Origin: Chrysomallon squamiferum
Lineage: Eukaryota > Mollusca > Gastropoda > Neomphalida > Peltospiridae
DNA length: 64,000 nucleotides
Direction of reading: 5' to 3'
Assembly (NCBI GenBank): GCA_012295275.1
Contig: CM022679.1
Span: 10,499,169 to 10,563,168, forward strand
A program made the position numbers and the translations under genes. Under the pieces are notes generated by a model. It was given only the letters and a program-made list of their open reading frames with translations, made no database searches and was not told the DNA's origin. Positions 26,701-38,736 of the stretch are shown in pieces. The first letter of the stretch is position 1; each line of letters starts with the position of its first letter.

Positions 26701-29700
26701 AATTACAAAAACAAATGTAGAAATTTTTTTTTGTATGGGGATTTATAACAAATAAGCATTATATTATCAGTAATTAAATGTTTTAAAAAATATTAATCTG
26801 GAAATCATGATATTACAGATGTGTGCTAATTTAAGGAATGCATTCATATTAATGGGCTCACATGATAAAGAATATTCTGCAGGTATATTATTCTGTTCAT
26901 AGCCAGCATTAATCCATTGTTTTGAAAAATAATAAGTTTCATATATTAAAAGTGATTCCAGTTTTAACTATAGACTGTTATTTAAGTCAACACAGATTGC
27001 TTATTATGTTTATTATTGTTTTATTACACTTATCATCTTTATTATTGTTATACATAAATATATTCTACAGAAAAGAAAAATCAGTGTAACTATTACAAAC
27101 CATAAGCTAAAGATAATAACAAAATCATAGGTTTTAAATACAGCACTGACAGAAACAGAAATTGGAAAACACACACACAAAAATGACAATAAACAAACAG
27201 TAGCATAAATTATATTGAACAGTGGAGAATGTTTTATAATTTCTGACAAAGTCTGCAAAGAATGAATATAAAAAATATATTTAAAAAAAATGGCTTTATA
27301 TTTGTAACCAACAGCAGAAACAACTGCACATAAACTGAATTCTGTTACAAATTAAAGTTTACGTTAAAAAAAAATAATCAAAAGAATTTTGTAGCAAAAA
27401 GAAAGATTTTATTTAATTTTTTTTAAATTGAAGAGGAAATGAAGCAGTGCAGATGGCAACATATGTGAACAGTTACCTTCGCATCAATTTCAGCATCTAT
27501 TTTCCTTTGTTCATGCACTATTGCGTCATAGCGTTTTGCTGCTAATAACTGACGTTCAGTGTCCGTCAAGGGCCTTTGCGAAATAAAACAAGAAAAATAC
27601 ACAATACAAAATAATAAAAACACAAAAGTCTACTAGGCACATTACAAAACACAAAGTTGAAAAAATAAAAATTACTGTGAGCTATAAAGTCGGACAACAT
27701 TTGTGTAAAGAGAGCACAACAGCCATGCCATTTTTGTCAGTTCTGATAAACACCGAAAATACATTCCTGTCAGAGAACCATTTCAAAATTAATCAAGACT
27801 GTTGGTTTTAAAATGAATTAATGTTTAGAAAAGTCCTATTAAAATTAATCAAAATTGTTGATTATAATATTAAATGTTATCTAAACATATTCTAAATGAA
27901 ACGTATTCTTTAAATCGAAACCAAATTAAAAAAAAAAAAAGTGTTTTCTCTGGTTTTCATAGGGTTTTTTAAACAAAAATTAACTCATATATAAATCATC
28001 TTAAGCTGCAAGAATTACAGAAATTTTAATTTATCTGAAAAATCAAAAAGAAAAAGAAAATTTTTTAAAATACTGATTCCTACGTCTTTTGAAATTATGA
28101 TAAATTATTTAAAAGCATTCTTCATTAATATATAATAACTGTAAGTATCTTTTTCAAAATTAATAAGAAAATGAAAAATGACTCTGATTTGAACAAGATG
28201 TTTAATGATTTTCAAGATGACAATGGATTAATTTTTGATCACGGTGGTATCTGAACAAGAATGTCAAGGTTATCAGAACGACAAATCTGTTTAGCACACA
28301 GCTTACAACCTACCCACTGTACATAGTTAGACACTGTGAATGGTCCGTTAGATAGCTCTAGCTGTCCTCTGAAATTAGCAACACTAATAATATCCAACAC
28401 ACAGAATCTGTTTCACAGCAAGATTAAAGCTTCTTGTGTGGTTAGGAGATTAATAAAATTACCATCAAGTAATACAGCAGATTTGAGAAATTTGTATCTG
28501 ACATTTTGTTTTTCCATGATCATGCATGTATTTTTTAAAATTTTATGTTAAGTAAATTCCTCTCCATCTCTTTCTTTCTGTAAACTTACACCTTTCACTT
28601 TCTCACTCAAAAACAACAACAACAACAACAACCAACAAAAATTAGACAGTCTCACCTGTTCATGTCCTCATGTGTTTCCTGTGGAAAGAAAATACATAAA
28701 TAAATAAATAAATAAATAAATAATATAATTTTATCTTTAATAAACATCTACTTCATTCACATACATCTAATCATTAATTTAGAGTATATTTATTTGAAAT
28801 ATTCATCAAATACTTGTAAATTAGTATTTCTGTTTCTCTGTCCTATCTATATTATATATACATCTATATGTATATATCTATCTATATATATATTTATCTA
28901 TATACACAAAACACACACACACACACGCACATACACACGTGCATGCACACACACACACACACAAACTGTAGAATAAACATCATGTGAATGTTAGAGTGTG
29001 AGGTTAGAGCGTAGCATGGGATTACAGCTGCATAGTGAAAGAAAGCAGCATATCAGTAATATTCTACTTACATCATCCATGAGATTTTCAAACTGAAAAA
29101 AAGTGTTTCATTTATCAGATATATTGGAAACAAACTAATTAAATATATTGTTGATACTATTTTACACATCTAAAATAGCAATGAAAGGAATTCATAAAAC
29201 ATATTTTAAATAATTTAAAAGACCTGTTGTAATATATTCTTGCAAATATATTGATATTATTATTGTTATACTTTATTATCATCAACAAAGCCTGTTTTGG
29301 ATAAATAAAAACAATCATTTGTAAACACTTTCATTCTTTCATTACTTCTACAAAATATTTACAATAAATAAATAAATAAACTGAAATGAAATAAAATAAA
29401 TGTACACAAGATTCAAACAATAAAACAAGCAGGAAAATATATGTGTCTGCACACACATACACACACATGCATGAAAAGTGTTTGTATTCATGTAGGCTGT
29501 ACATGAATCTTAGATTTTTGTCTTCTTTTTATTTTTTATAATTTTTTAAATATGTTTTTTAAAATAATTATATTAGCTGAGGAGTAAAGGAAATCCTTGT
29601 GAAATAAAATAAAAAGGTATAAAAAGTGCAGTAAACTGTTTTTTGCTAATTTATACTTACCTCAATTGAAAAATCTCTTTCAACACTGTAGCGGGTTCGA

Positions 29701-30549
29701 AGATACTTATGGCTGATGAAAAAAAATTAAAACAGTAATTACTTTTAAATTAATGTAAAAATAAAATAAAATAACTATTTAATTACTAATTCATGTTTCT
29801 TTCTCAGGAAAAACACACACACATACAGACACAAAGTGTTTTTAGTATTTGTTTTGTGTTTCAGCATACACATTTTTAGATTTTATGAAACACTAAATTG
29901 TTAAGATAACATCAAACAGATAAAAAATAACAATAATAAAAAATATTGAAAAAAGTTAAAATAAAAAAGAATTAAGCTTTACTTAAACTATGTGTCATTA
30001 TAATTCAACTGCAGGATTTCTAACAAAAAACAACATGTAATAAAATAACTTCAATATAGAAAAGATGGAATATCAGAAAATAAATTTTATTTGATTTCCT
30101 AAATAATAAATATCCTGTATTAATATTTAAATCTAAAATAGCAATGAAAGGAATTCATAAAACCTATTTTACTGTGTATAAGATTTAAATATTAATAAGT
30201 GGTCTCCGAGGAAAACTGAACCATTTTATTTTTGCAAAAACATGATTCATTGACTGCATGAATCTAATTTCTAAGTAACAGTAAAACATTTTTTTTCTCA
30301 GTGTACAATATTTATTTTATACAATAATACGTAATATTAAATGTGTCACATGGAGTGAGATATCTCTGAATCGAGTATAATATGATGTCAACATAACTCG
30401 TGACATCTGCAGGAGCTGAGGAGGTGTGTCGTGTCCGGTAGACTTTTTCGTCGACTACCCATTATTAAAATTTACAGTTACATCTGGAACATGTATAAGT
30501 CTTACCGTTTATCGCATATATTGCAACATCTCGCCAGGCAATTGCCCAT
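23774..30549 (-). CDS. AP1AR: AP1AR/gadkin-like AP-1 adaptor-associated protein (9 exons, 259 aa)
   Basis: Coding exons in transcript order: 30549-30506, 29712-29661, 29092-29072, 28678-28656, 27573-27477, 26621-26452, 25891-25803, 25102-25001, 23955-23774. All introns are GT-AG and the summed length, 780 nt, is in frame. Family landmarks run in the vertebrate order. They are an acylation-type N-terminus (MGNCLARCC), KYLRTRYS, FENL (33-36), RPLTDTE (47-53), a charged helix (about 60-115), EDDFE (140-144), SSLDLEWE (about 188-195) and ELEWDNDFISAEE near residue 240. Vertebrate gadkin is a vesicle protein that links AP-1 on TGN/endosomal membranes to kinesin-1 and restrains Arp2/3. Gly2 and Cys4/8/9/12 suggest myristoylation or palmitoylation (inference). 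Human gadkin is 302 aa, so this form is somewhat shorter. Exon 3 is only 21 nt. It lies head-to-head with the gene at 31787. Confidence 0.92.
24207..24493 (-). mobile_element. Tigger-type MITE resembling mammalian MER2, in gadkin intron 8
   Basis: The ends form inverted repeats: CAAGTTGAGGATCTCTTGTCC-like on the left and its complement, GATTCTCAACTTG, on the right. A TA precedes the left end; the right flank is TT, so one target-site base may have mutated. On the minus strand, internal blocks read GCTTGGGACCAGAAATGTTTC, TGGGATCTAAGTCTAAA, AATTCATTTAT and TTTTGTGCATAAAATAAAG. These match, in the same order, what I remember of the human MER2 element (Tc1/mariner, Tigger group). At 287 bp it has no room for a transposase, so it is non-autonomous. 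It lies between exons 25001-25102 and 23774-23955 and is removed by splicing. Confidence 0.8.
28621..28631. repeat. Short (AAC)n tract in gadkin intron
   Basis: Part of an (ACA)n run at about 28612-28632, next to the 23-nt exon at 28656-28678. No coding role is apparent. Confidence 0.7.
28892..28965. repeat. (TA)n/(CA)n mixed microsatellite in gadkin intron
   Basis: TATATATC repeats lead into an interrupted CA tract. It lies between exons 29072-29092 and 28656-28678. Confidence 0.85.
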
Positions 30550-30814
30550 ATCAAAAGCGTTTATGGCTCAAACATTCACAAATATCGCGTAGAACCTGAC
30601 ATGTCACATCTTCGATTTTTCTGCTAACTAAACCCGGAAGCGGAAACAAAACCATGTTTTTGTTAGTTAGTGCCCTATTTGTGTATTCGATTTACAAAGA
30701 GAACCTATGTCTCGTTTTTCACAAATCTAAAATTAAACAAATACTGTAAACTCCCCCCCATTTATAATTCGTTGTAAGCTTAGACAAGGAAAGTTAATAA
30801 TTACGAATATTATA

Positions 30815-30865
<51 letters not shown>

Positions 30866-31786
30866 GGTACATGTATACCATTATATTTGTCGTAGATAAT
30901 GTATTCTATATACATCAGAGAATATGTAAGATGTAAGATATTACTAAAATGATAACAGGCGCTCTATGGTGGTTATATTAATTATTAATATTGTTACATG
31001 ACGTTAATATTATTGATTAGTATAATGTAATATGTGTATATGGCTATAATTACTAAAACCAAAACCAAAAAACAAAAACAAAAAATTCTTTATTAAAAAA
31101 AAAAAAAAAAAAAAAAAAAGGAAACATTAATTTTTCCGAATATAATTTTAACTTAAAATAGTATTTTTCATTTAATTCAATAAAACTTGTCTATTATAGC
31201 AAGCATCCATAATGAATAAACAGACAAACAACTGATCAAAATTATAACATTAATGCATATAAATCTTGATTGCTCGTGTAAATGTCAGGCTTCATTTGTT
31301 TTTGAAATTCATCCAGTTAATGACGATTCATATATCACGATTCATATTGCTATTTATTACTATGGTGATGATAACAAACTATAACTACAATAATAATCGT
31401 ACACTTTGTACAATGAATTCTTTTCTTATCTTTCTGTTTTAAAAGAAAAAAAAAGAAGAAATAATAATAATAAAGTCAGTATGTCGTTTCTAAGTAAACA
31501 GAAAAAAAAAGACAAAGGAAGTAAGAAATTCTCAGGTTGCTTTAATGTTTTCAAAACTAATATTCAAAACGTAATTTCAAATTTATTAAATATTTCATCA
31601 AACTCTAAGACGTCATATTTAGAACACCCAGAATTCAGGTATGTCACAATGGCGCATGCGCTGGTGACTAATATCGCTAATGCATGACGGTTAGGTTACT
31701 TATGGCCGCAATTTAGCTTTTGTATTTGCATTTACCTGGACAGGTGTTTAAAACGTTAATGACTTGATCGGGACTGTTCCTTCATA
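30550..31786. promoter_or_regulatory. Shared head-to-head promoter region
   Basis: The 1.24 kb between the start codons of the divergent gadkin-like and membrane-protein genes. ETS-type CCGGAAG sits at 30634-30640, about 85 bp upstream of the gadkin start. A palindromic NRF-1-like site, GCGCATGCGC, sits at 31652-31661, about 126 bp upstream of the membrane-protein start and next to a YY1-like ATGGCG. No TATA box is placed sensibly for either gene. A (GT)n tract lies between. Confidence 0.6.
30817..30864. repeat. (GT)24 microsatellite
   Basis: Uninterrupted GT repeat in the divergent promoter interval. Confidence 0.97.
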
Positions 31787-34222
31787 ATGAAAGACAGAGA
31801 TTTGGATAAAGATACAATTGTAGCATACCATGCCTACATTCAGCATCAAATTAGAAGTGATCTGAATGGAGTAGGTTTAGGACCTGGACGATTTCCGTGT
31901 TTCTTGGCGTCCGTTTGTACCGTCATAGGGTTTTTGTTTGGGATAGTCGGGGTTTTAATAATAACACTGCGATTCAGACATGTTTATCTTGTATCATGGA
32001 ATGACCAGTTTCTGGGTCCAGCTTTCATCGTCATATTTCTTTTCATGCTGTCACTTGCAACGTATCTTGTTGTCATAGCCAAAAGAAGAAGTAACAAATA
32101 CAGAAGAGAGCTTTACGTAAGTATGCACACCTGACAAAACTGTAAGACCTTAAAAGGTGCATTAAAAGTAAACAAATAAACAAATTAATAATTGTTTTAT
32201 TTGCCATAAAATATTCACCCATCTATTTCACATTTCCAAATGCAAATATAACATCAGATGATTTAAATATTTGAGGATATTTTCTGTTTAACTTTAAGTA
32301 GGTCAAACATTAAAATAGGTCATCTCGAAAAAGGAGGGATACTTTTTATATTTGGTGTGTGTGTGTGTGTATGTGTCATAAGTTTCAAGGTAATTAATAA
32401 TCTTTCAAGTTTATTTTATGAAGAAATTATTAATAATAACAACAACAACAACAACAACAAATAGTTTATTTTCAACAAATCTTTGCTTCTTCTAAAATTC
32501 CAGTTTCGACCTATTGGTGACTATGGTGTTGGAGTTATTCACAAGAGTGCCCTTGTACATGAACAGCAGCTGAAGTAAGTTGGAACTATAATTATCTATT
32601 GTTTCCCTATTAAGAAATAAAGTCTGCTCCCATAGTAAAGAAGTAACATAACATTATGGAAAAACAGTTTATAAATAAACATTTAAAAAAAACAAGTAAT
32701 AAACTTATAAAGATGTTTTAATGGTAATTTAAATTTGCCTATTTTTTAATTTTACGTCAGTGTTTATTTATTTATTTTGTTTTTAAAAGACAAAGCCAGG
32801 GTCTGCTGCATAATAATATAGAAAGTTTAACGGGTAATTTTTAATTAATATATATATTTTTTTTATTACAGAATTAACATACATGATAAGTTATCATTCC
32901 ACTGAAAATCATTCCACATAGTTTTTAAAATTAATATTGTATTTTCTTAGGTCTGAGCTGAAATCAGGAACAACCCCACACAAAAAGATTCTTCCACGAG
33001 CTGAAGCCTATTCAAATGTAAGCTGTTTTCTTATCAATTTGATGTTACTAATTTATTTAGAGATTTACAATAAAATACAACATAATTATTCTTTTGAGCC
33101 ACTAGAGGATGTTATTTATCAATATTTGTTTGTATTCTGTGATCTTGAATAATTTTAAATTTTAAATTTTTTATCTTGAAGCATAATGTCTTGGCAATAT
33201 TTTATTGGAGAAATTTTCAAACATTTTTATTTGTAAAACTGGAGCTGTGTGTTGCTCAGATAGTTGTTTCATGTCTTGTTGTGGATGAAATGAGAAAGTA
33301 ATGTCATGAATAAATATAACACTGTACACAGTCTTTATTACTATAACATCTCAATATCTGTTTTTCTTTTTACTGGCAGGTTTCTTTTGATGGTCGATCA
33401 AGATCTGGACATGAAAACCGAGCTTATGATCGAGAAAGAGAAGAACATCACCGAAGGCGACATCCAGATGATTATCGTCATGGTGACGACAGGCGAAGGC
33501 ATGAAGACGATCGGAGAAGACGACACGAAGATGATGACAGGAGAAGACGACACGATGATGATCGAAGGAGACACGAAGGGGAAGACAGAAGGAGACCTGA
33601 AGGTGATGACAGAAGACGTGATGAAGAACAGCGTCGCCGCCACGATGAAAGACGCAGATACGAGGAGGATCGAAGAAGACGAGCAGAAATGAAAAGACGT
33701 GAAGCTGAGGGTGAAGGTCAAAGACCGCCTGAAGACCGGAGGAAAGGAAGGGGTGCTCCGAAGTTAGGACCACCTGGTGCCCAAGAGTATGTACAATTAA
33801 TTCATCTTTTCATCTTGTCAGGTTGGAGAGAAAACGTACCATTGATGAATTGTTTTAAATAATTTATATATTTAGGCAGAACACCTGTTAAAACCTTTAG
33901 TTTTTATTGCAGTGAGTTTAATATGAATGTTAATGTTACTGAGATCTGTATTGTTTACATCCATTATTTGGCTAGTTTCTAAAGATAATAAATTTGGTTC
34001 AGGGCATATCAGATGTATTCCTATGGGTAAGCATATTTATGAACTTTGTAACAGCAGAAACAATACAATTTTTTATACTGACTTTATCTATTGCCATTAT
34101 TTTATATTAATAAATTGAATTTAATGGACTGAAAATACTTATCTTTCAGGCCAAAGATTATTTTGGATCCTGAATTTGGAATGAGAGCAGCTGGAGCCCA
34201 TGATTCAGAATCAGAGCTGTAG
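31787..34222 (+). CDS. Two-pass membrane protein with Arg/Asp/Glu-rich tail (5 exons, 315 aa)
   Basis: Exons: 31787-32116, 32504-32574, 32951-33017, 33380-33786, 34150-34222. All introns are GT-AG and the 948 nt are in frame. I do not recognise the family. Residues 1-35 are soluble with no cleavable signal. Hydrophobic segments at about 36-61 and 76-98 are joined by a short loop containing RFRHVYLVSWNDQ, and the second begins FLGPAF. Positive charges after segment two (KRRSNKYRR) suggest both termini are cytosolic. The tail contains YFRPIGDYGVGVIH (110-123). From about 170 to 270 it is built of Arg triplets alternating with Asp/Glu/His (RRRHEDD-like). It ends with DPEFGM and the acidic SESEL. 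The Arg-rich block resembles low-complexity tails of RNA-binding proteins, but no function can be assigned. Two-pass architecture recalls TMEM200-like proteins only in topology. Confidence 0.85.
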
Positions 34223-34603
34223 ATGAATTAATTATGTTCAGACGTCAGAACTGATCACATTTAGAATGAATATACTGCACTGATGATCAGTTTTAGGAAA
34301 TGGCATTTTTAACAGCATGGTGGCAAAAACAGAACACTGAATATATTTTTAAAGTCCATCTAATGGTGCATATCATTAATTTAGTGATTGATTTTACAGA
34401 ATTACATAAAATGTACATACAGAATACTACTAATGGGTTAAATTCAGATGTATAATTTTCTCTATATGGAAGATATTTAGTATCAAATAGCACACAACAT
34501 TCATACTTCTTTTTATATATTGTCATGATTGTGTAATTGTTAGTCTTGTATTTTTGTATATCTAAATTTTTTGTAGTCTAGGCAAATTATATTTTTTAAT
34601 ACT

Positions 34604-34670
34604 TAATAAAACAATATTAAAAAACATTCCAATTTTTAACATCTACAAATCTTTTTTATATGTCAATAAA
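34604..34670 (+). terminator. Poly(A) signals of the membrane-protein gene
   Basis: AATAAA at 34604-34609 and again at 34665-34670, about 380-450 nt after the stop codon. The 3' UTR is therefore probably about 0.4 kb. Confidence 0.6.
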
Positions 34671-34831
34671 CATTTTACAATTTTTATTTCTGATTTTGTG
34701 ATTTAAATTTCTTTTCATATGTATACATGTTCTTATGAATGAAATATTCAGTTAATGTAATGGAAGATAATAAGTCTTAAATCATTGAAAAAAAGACATA
34801 CAAGATTTTAGTTTTAAGAAACCAAATATAT

Positions 34832-34837
34832 TTTATT
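34832..34837 (-). terminator. Candidate poly(A) signal of survivin
   Basis: TTTATT on the plus strand (AATAAA on the minus strand), about 980 nt downstream of the survivin stop. It faces the poly(A) signals of the convergent gene less than 200 bp away. The interval 34838-35817 would be the survivin 3' UTR. Confidence 0.5.
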
Positions 34838-35817
34838 AGAACAATATCTCCTCTTGCACATATAAACATGTTTCAAGTCAAAATGTATTATTTGAATATT
34901 TAAAGTTTTATATTCTGTGCTGCAATTAAAAAAACTGATGAACGTAAATTCCATTAATAATTAAATTTTTTTTTTAAAAAGATAAAATAAATTAAGCACT
35001 ACTACATACATATGTATTCTGAAAACCTCCCTCTATTTCTGTTACTGTAGGTTTTGAATTTGCTTCTAGTTACGAAACTGTTACTAAAATTACATATTAC
35101 AAACCAAAAAAGATGATGTTTTCATTATTGTGCTAGAGGCATTTCAGTGTTTAAATAGATGATGATTCCATCTAAATTATTTCAGACACATCTTTTTTTA
35201 CTGAAAGAAAAACTTCCATTTGGGTAATATAATTGCTTATTTTCAGTCATTGCATCTTATTGTGAGTTCAACAACAGTTAAACCCAGGAATTTTATTTCC
35301 TCAGCCTATATCAGCTAAATAAGGCAACTATTACAAATTCACATACTATGACTGTGAAAGCATTACACCAAAGACACAGATCAGATTAAATGAGATGTCA
35401 CTGCTTATTGGAAACTATTCCAATCTGCAATGTGATAGAGCCATTTTGTTTCCATATTTAGTAAGAGGCAACATGAAAATTATAAATGAATGTTGAGAAA
35501 TTATTTTTGTTCAGAGATGAACATTAATAATTAACCATTATAAAACTATTTCTATAATAAAGTTAATTATGTACAGTTAAAACTGTAATTAGGGCTATAG
35601 CAACAAACTCATTGCAAGGAAAGAAAACAGCAGATTTACACTTTGTGGACTGGAAAAACAAAGGAAATGATGTCATACAGAAACAAGCAGTCAGTGAAGT
35701 TGCTGGAAATGCAACACAAACAAGGTGAAATTATCTACAAATTGACGTGTTCCTCCTATCTGCTGAGAAATTGTTGCTGGATCAACTGGACAGTGGTCAC
35801 TAGTTTAATTTCAGAAA

Positions 35818-36538
35818 TTATTTACTTATGATCTTCACCATTTCATCCCGTATGTTTTTAGCAGCAGGCTTGAATTCCTGTATTTTTCCTTCAATAATTT
35901 TTTGCTAGAAAAAGACGATAATGAAAATTATGATTATAACTAAGGAATACACATTTAATGACTCTTCATTAGAAAAAAAAAATTAATAAAATTTTACATC
36001 CAAAAAGATGAACTACAAATAATAAAATAAAAATTTTTAATTTTAAAGATGAACTATTCCTGTAGAAAAATCTAGATAAAATCAAAATTTAAACCATTTT
36101 TTTTTTTATCTTTTTCATTTCAAAACAAACATAAAATAACTGAAGAACACAAATTAATATCATATTTTCTTTGACAAACTTGTATACCGTCTTGCCAATG
36201 ATATCATCAGGAAGAAAAGGTTAAATACTTGAAATTAAAAAAAAAAACTAAACATAATTTTCATACAAAAAACAAACTTAAAAAGCATTTCTTAACACTG
36301 AATGAAATAGACTGTATGAAAATTTGTTTATATTCAGATAAAATGAAGATTCTAAAAATACAAATAAAAAATAAATAAATAATACTCTATTAAATAACTG
36401 ACCACTCGTATCTTTTGTCTTTTGCATTCTAGTTGGAGATAGCCTTCAACAGTAAGATCTTCAACTTTGCACTCTAACTTCAGCAGAGGACATTGTGGAG
36501 AATGTTTCTTATGTTCTTTCCTTCAAATATAGCAGAAA

Positions 36539-36573
<35 letters not shown>

Positions 36574-37304
36574 CAAAAACAACAACAATAATCATTCTTT
36601 TTTCAAATAAATAAAAGAACAAAAAAAGAAGAAAATCAATTTGATTTTTTTAAAGGTGAAAAAAAACCTGGTAAAATACTGGTTTCTCTTAACACTAGGA
36701 GCATATATATAAATATAATTATTTTATGAATTACTGATATATAATTAATATAATAAAGTCTTAAAAGTAAATTAGAAAGAGTTTGCAGAACCAGAGATGA
36801 TTCACAAATAAGAAATAAAATGCTAATTACCTAAATTCCATAAAATTATATTTTGAGTAAATGCCTTCATTCAGAATTTTATTATTTATGTTTAGAAATG
36901 CCAGTATCAAAAGATGACTCATTTCTGGTACAACAAACAAATAACTAGCTAAATATGCAAACTTAATGCCACTTTATTATGTTTATATAATAAATAGAAG
37001 TTTAATTTTAACATTTTAATATTAACGCCTGATACTGTATTAGACGATCTTATAATTATTTTTTATAATGCTACCACTGCAATTTGTTGATTAATATCAA
37101 CAGTTGTAAGTAATAAATTACTATTATAAATGTCATTATTTTAGTACTAATTGTCAATGGTGGATTAGGTGTAAAATGTCTATCTGGATCACTCAAAAGA
37201 CTCATTTATTTTTAGACTTAATCTGAAAACATAATCAAACTTTAAAGAAGTCAAATTAAAGGTTTTAAGCCTTGTTTAAATTTCTCAAATCAATATATTA
37301 TTTT

Positions 37305-37340
<36 letters not shown>

Positions 37341-37628
37341 TTTCTTTTTTGCATTATTTCCAAAGTGATGAACCAACATCAGGAAATTTGATGGTATCCA
37401 TGTTTGTCGGTCTGCACTTCCTAATAATACATGTTTAAACATCAAATTTAATATTATTTTTAATACCAAGGATCATCATTGGGCTCCCAGCCATCCAGTT
37501 CTTTAAGACAGACAAAACAACGAACAGCATCCGGGGACTGACTTGTAGGACAATGATACCAACCAGCTTGAGCAAGCTGAAGGAGAAAAATAAGTAAGAA
37601 AATAAACACGTGAAATCTAGTATGTATT

Positions 37629-37666
<38 letters not shown>

Positions 37667-37680
37667 ACTATATATGTATA

Positions 37681-37744
<64 letters not shown>

Positions 37745-38163
37745 AATAATGATAATTTATCATAATAAACATTAATATAATTAACCAAGTGGAAGTATTT
37801 TCTCTATTTTAAGTATTTAGTATTTTCACATCCAAAGTTAGTCATAATTATAATAATGTTTTGTATATTTTAACATACAAATCTTGATGTTAATTGTATT
37901 GATAATGTTTCTTGGGACTTAGCAAGTTATTACAATTAAGTTAAAGTAAATAGTAAATACTGTTTAACTTTAACTAAAACTAGTGAAAGTACACATTTTA
38001 ACTCGTACTCGTAGTAGTACTACTATTTCAGTATTTACGGTATTATATTGCTAACCTTTTGTGGTGTACAGTTATATTCTTCAGTATATGGCCAATTTTT
38101 AAAACTTTTTTCACGACATTCCTCAAGGTGCATCATATATTCTTCTATTAAACTATTATCCAT
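35818..38163 (-). CDS. BIRC5: Survivin (single-BIR inhibitor-of-apoptosis family, 140 aa, 4 exons)
   Basis: Exons in transcript order: 38163-38056, 37576-37467, 36520-36403, 35904-35818. All introns are GT-AG and the 423 nt are in frame. The length matches human survivin (142 aa). The BIR domain spans about residues 14-87, with zinc ligands C56, C59, H76 and C83 in exact CX2C-X16-H-X6-C spacing. FKNWP, the CTP motif (T33, equivalent to the human CDK1 site T34) and KELDGWEPNDDP are kept. K61, D64, D70 and H79 align with human K62, E65, D71 and H80, the pocket that reads histone H3 phospho-Thr3. Residues about 93-140 are the charged C-terminal helix that binds INCENP and borealin in the chromosomal passenger complex. 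The Aurora B site equivalent to human T117 is not evident. It acts at centromeres and the spindle midzone. Confidence 0.96.
37310..37340. repeat. Poly(T) tract in survivin intron 2
   Basis: About 30 nearly pure T between exons 37467-37576 and 36403-36520. On the sense (minus) strand it is poly(A). Confidence 0.9.
37631..37740. repeat. (GT)n then (AT)n compound microsatellite
   Basis: A GT run to about 37665, then TATG-type sequence, then an AT run at about 37693-37740, in survivin intron 1. Confidence 0.95.
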
Positions 38164-38205
38164 TATTTATAATATTTCACATTTATTGAAAATGACATTC
38201 AACAT

Positions 38206-38228
38206 TTCAAAACTGGCGCACCGGAAGT
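38206..38228 (-). promoter_or_regulatory. Candidate CDE/CHR plus ETS promoter cluster of survivin
   Basis: On the minus strand, ACTTCCGG (ETS, 38221-38228), GCGCC (CDE-like, 38215-38219) and TTTGAA (CHR, 38206-38211) follow each other 43-65 bp upstream of the start codon. CDE and CHR are three bases apart as drawn; the classical spacing is four. This arrangement is known from cell-cycle genes repressed by DREAM in G0/G1. No TATA box is present. Confidence 0.5.
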
Positions 38229-38694
38229 TGAAAGTACTCTCTTTCATAGGTGTTTTGTAATAACCCCATTTCTATTGAGCACCTCAGTTAAATTGTTCAC
38301 ACTGTAGTCATGAACATAAAATTAAGTGCGTATATTTTATTATCATTAGTGAAAACTGGTCATCATTAGCAAATTAGCAAATAGTTGGAGAAGCGAAATG
38401 AATATCTGGTTAAAAGTTCGCAAGTTTTGATAATTTGTTTTTTGCCCATTTAAAGGATTTTCAGTGAAGCAGCTCATTCGTATATTATATTACTAACTGA
38501 AGCTGAAATGGCAACCAGATCCAACAAAAAGATATCTTATATTTCAGAAAATATATATTATAAATTTTGTAATTTGTCTATATAATCCACATGAAAAAAG
38601 TTAACGTGGAAAGTACTAAGTAGATTTAATCATTATTACGATTACATTAATACCAGTGTAATCATGTACGTTTACTCATTCTTTTGTATTCAGC

Positions 38695-38736
<42 letters not shown>

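Noticed and set aside
33351-33773. Antisense 140-codon frame and an alternative plus frame over exon 4 of the membrane-protein gene
   Set aside because: Shadows of the Arg/Asp/Glu-rich coding exon, whose codon bias keeps other frames free of stops. The spliced frame with GT-AG junctions explains the sequence.
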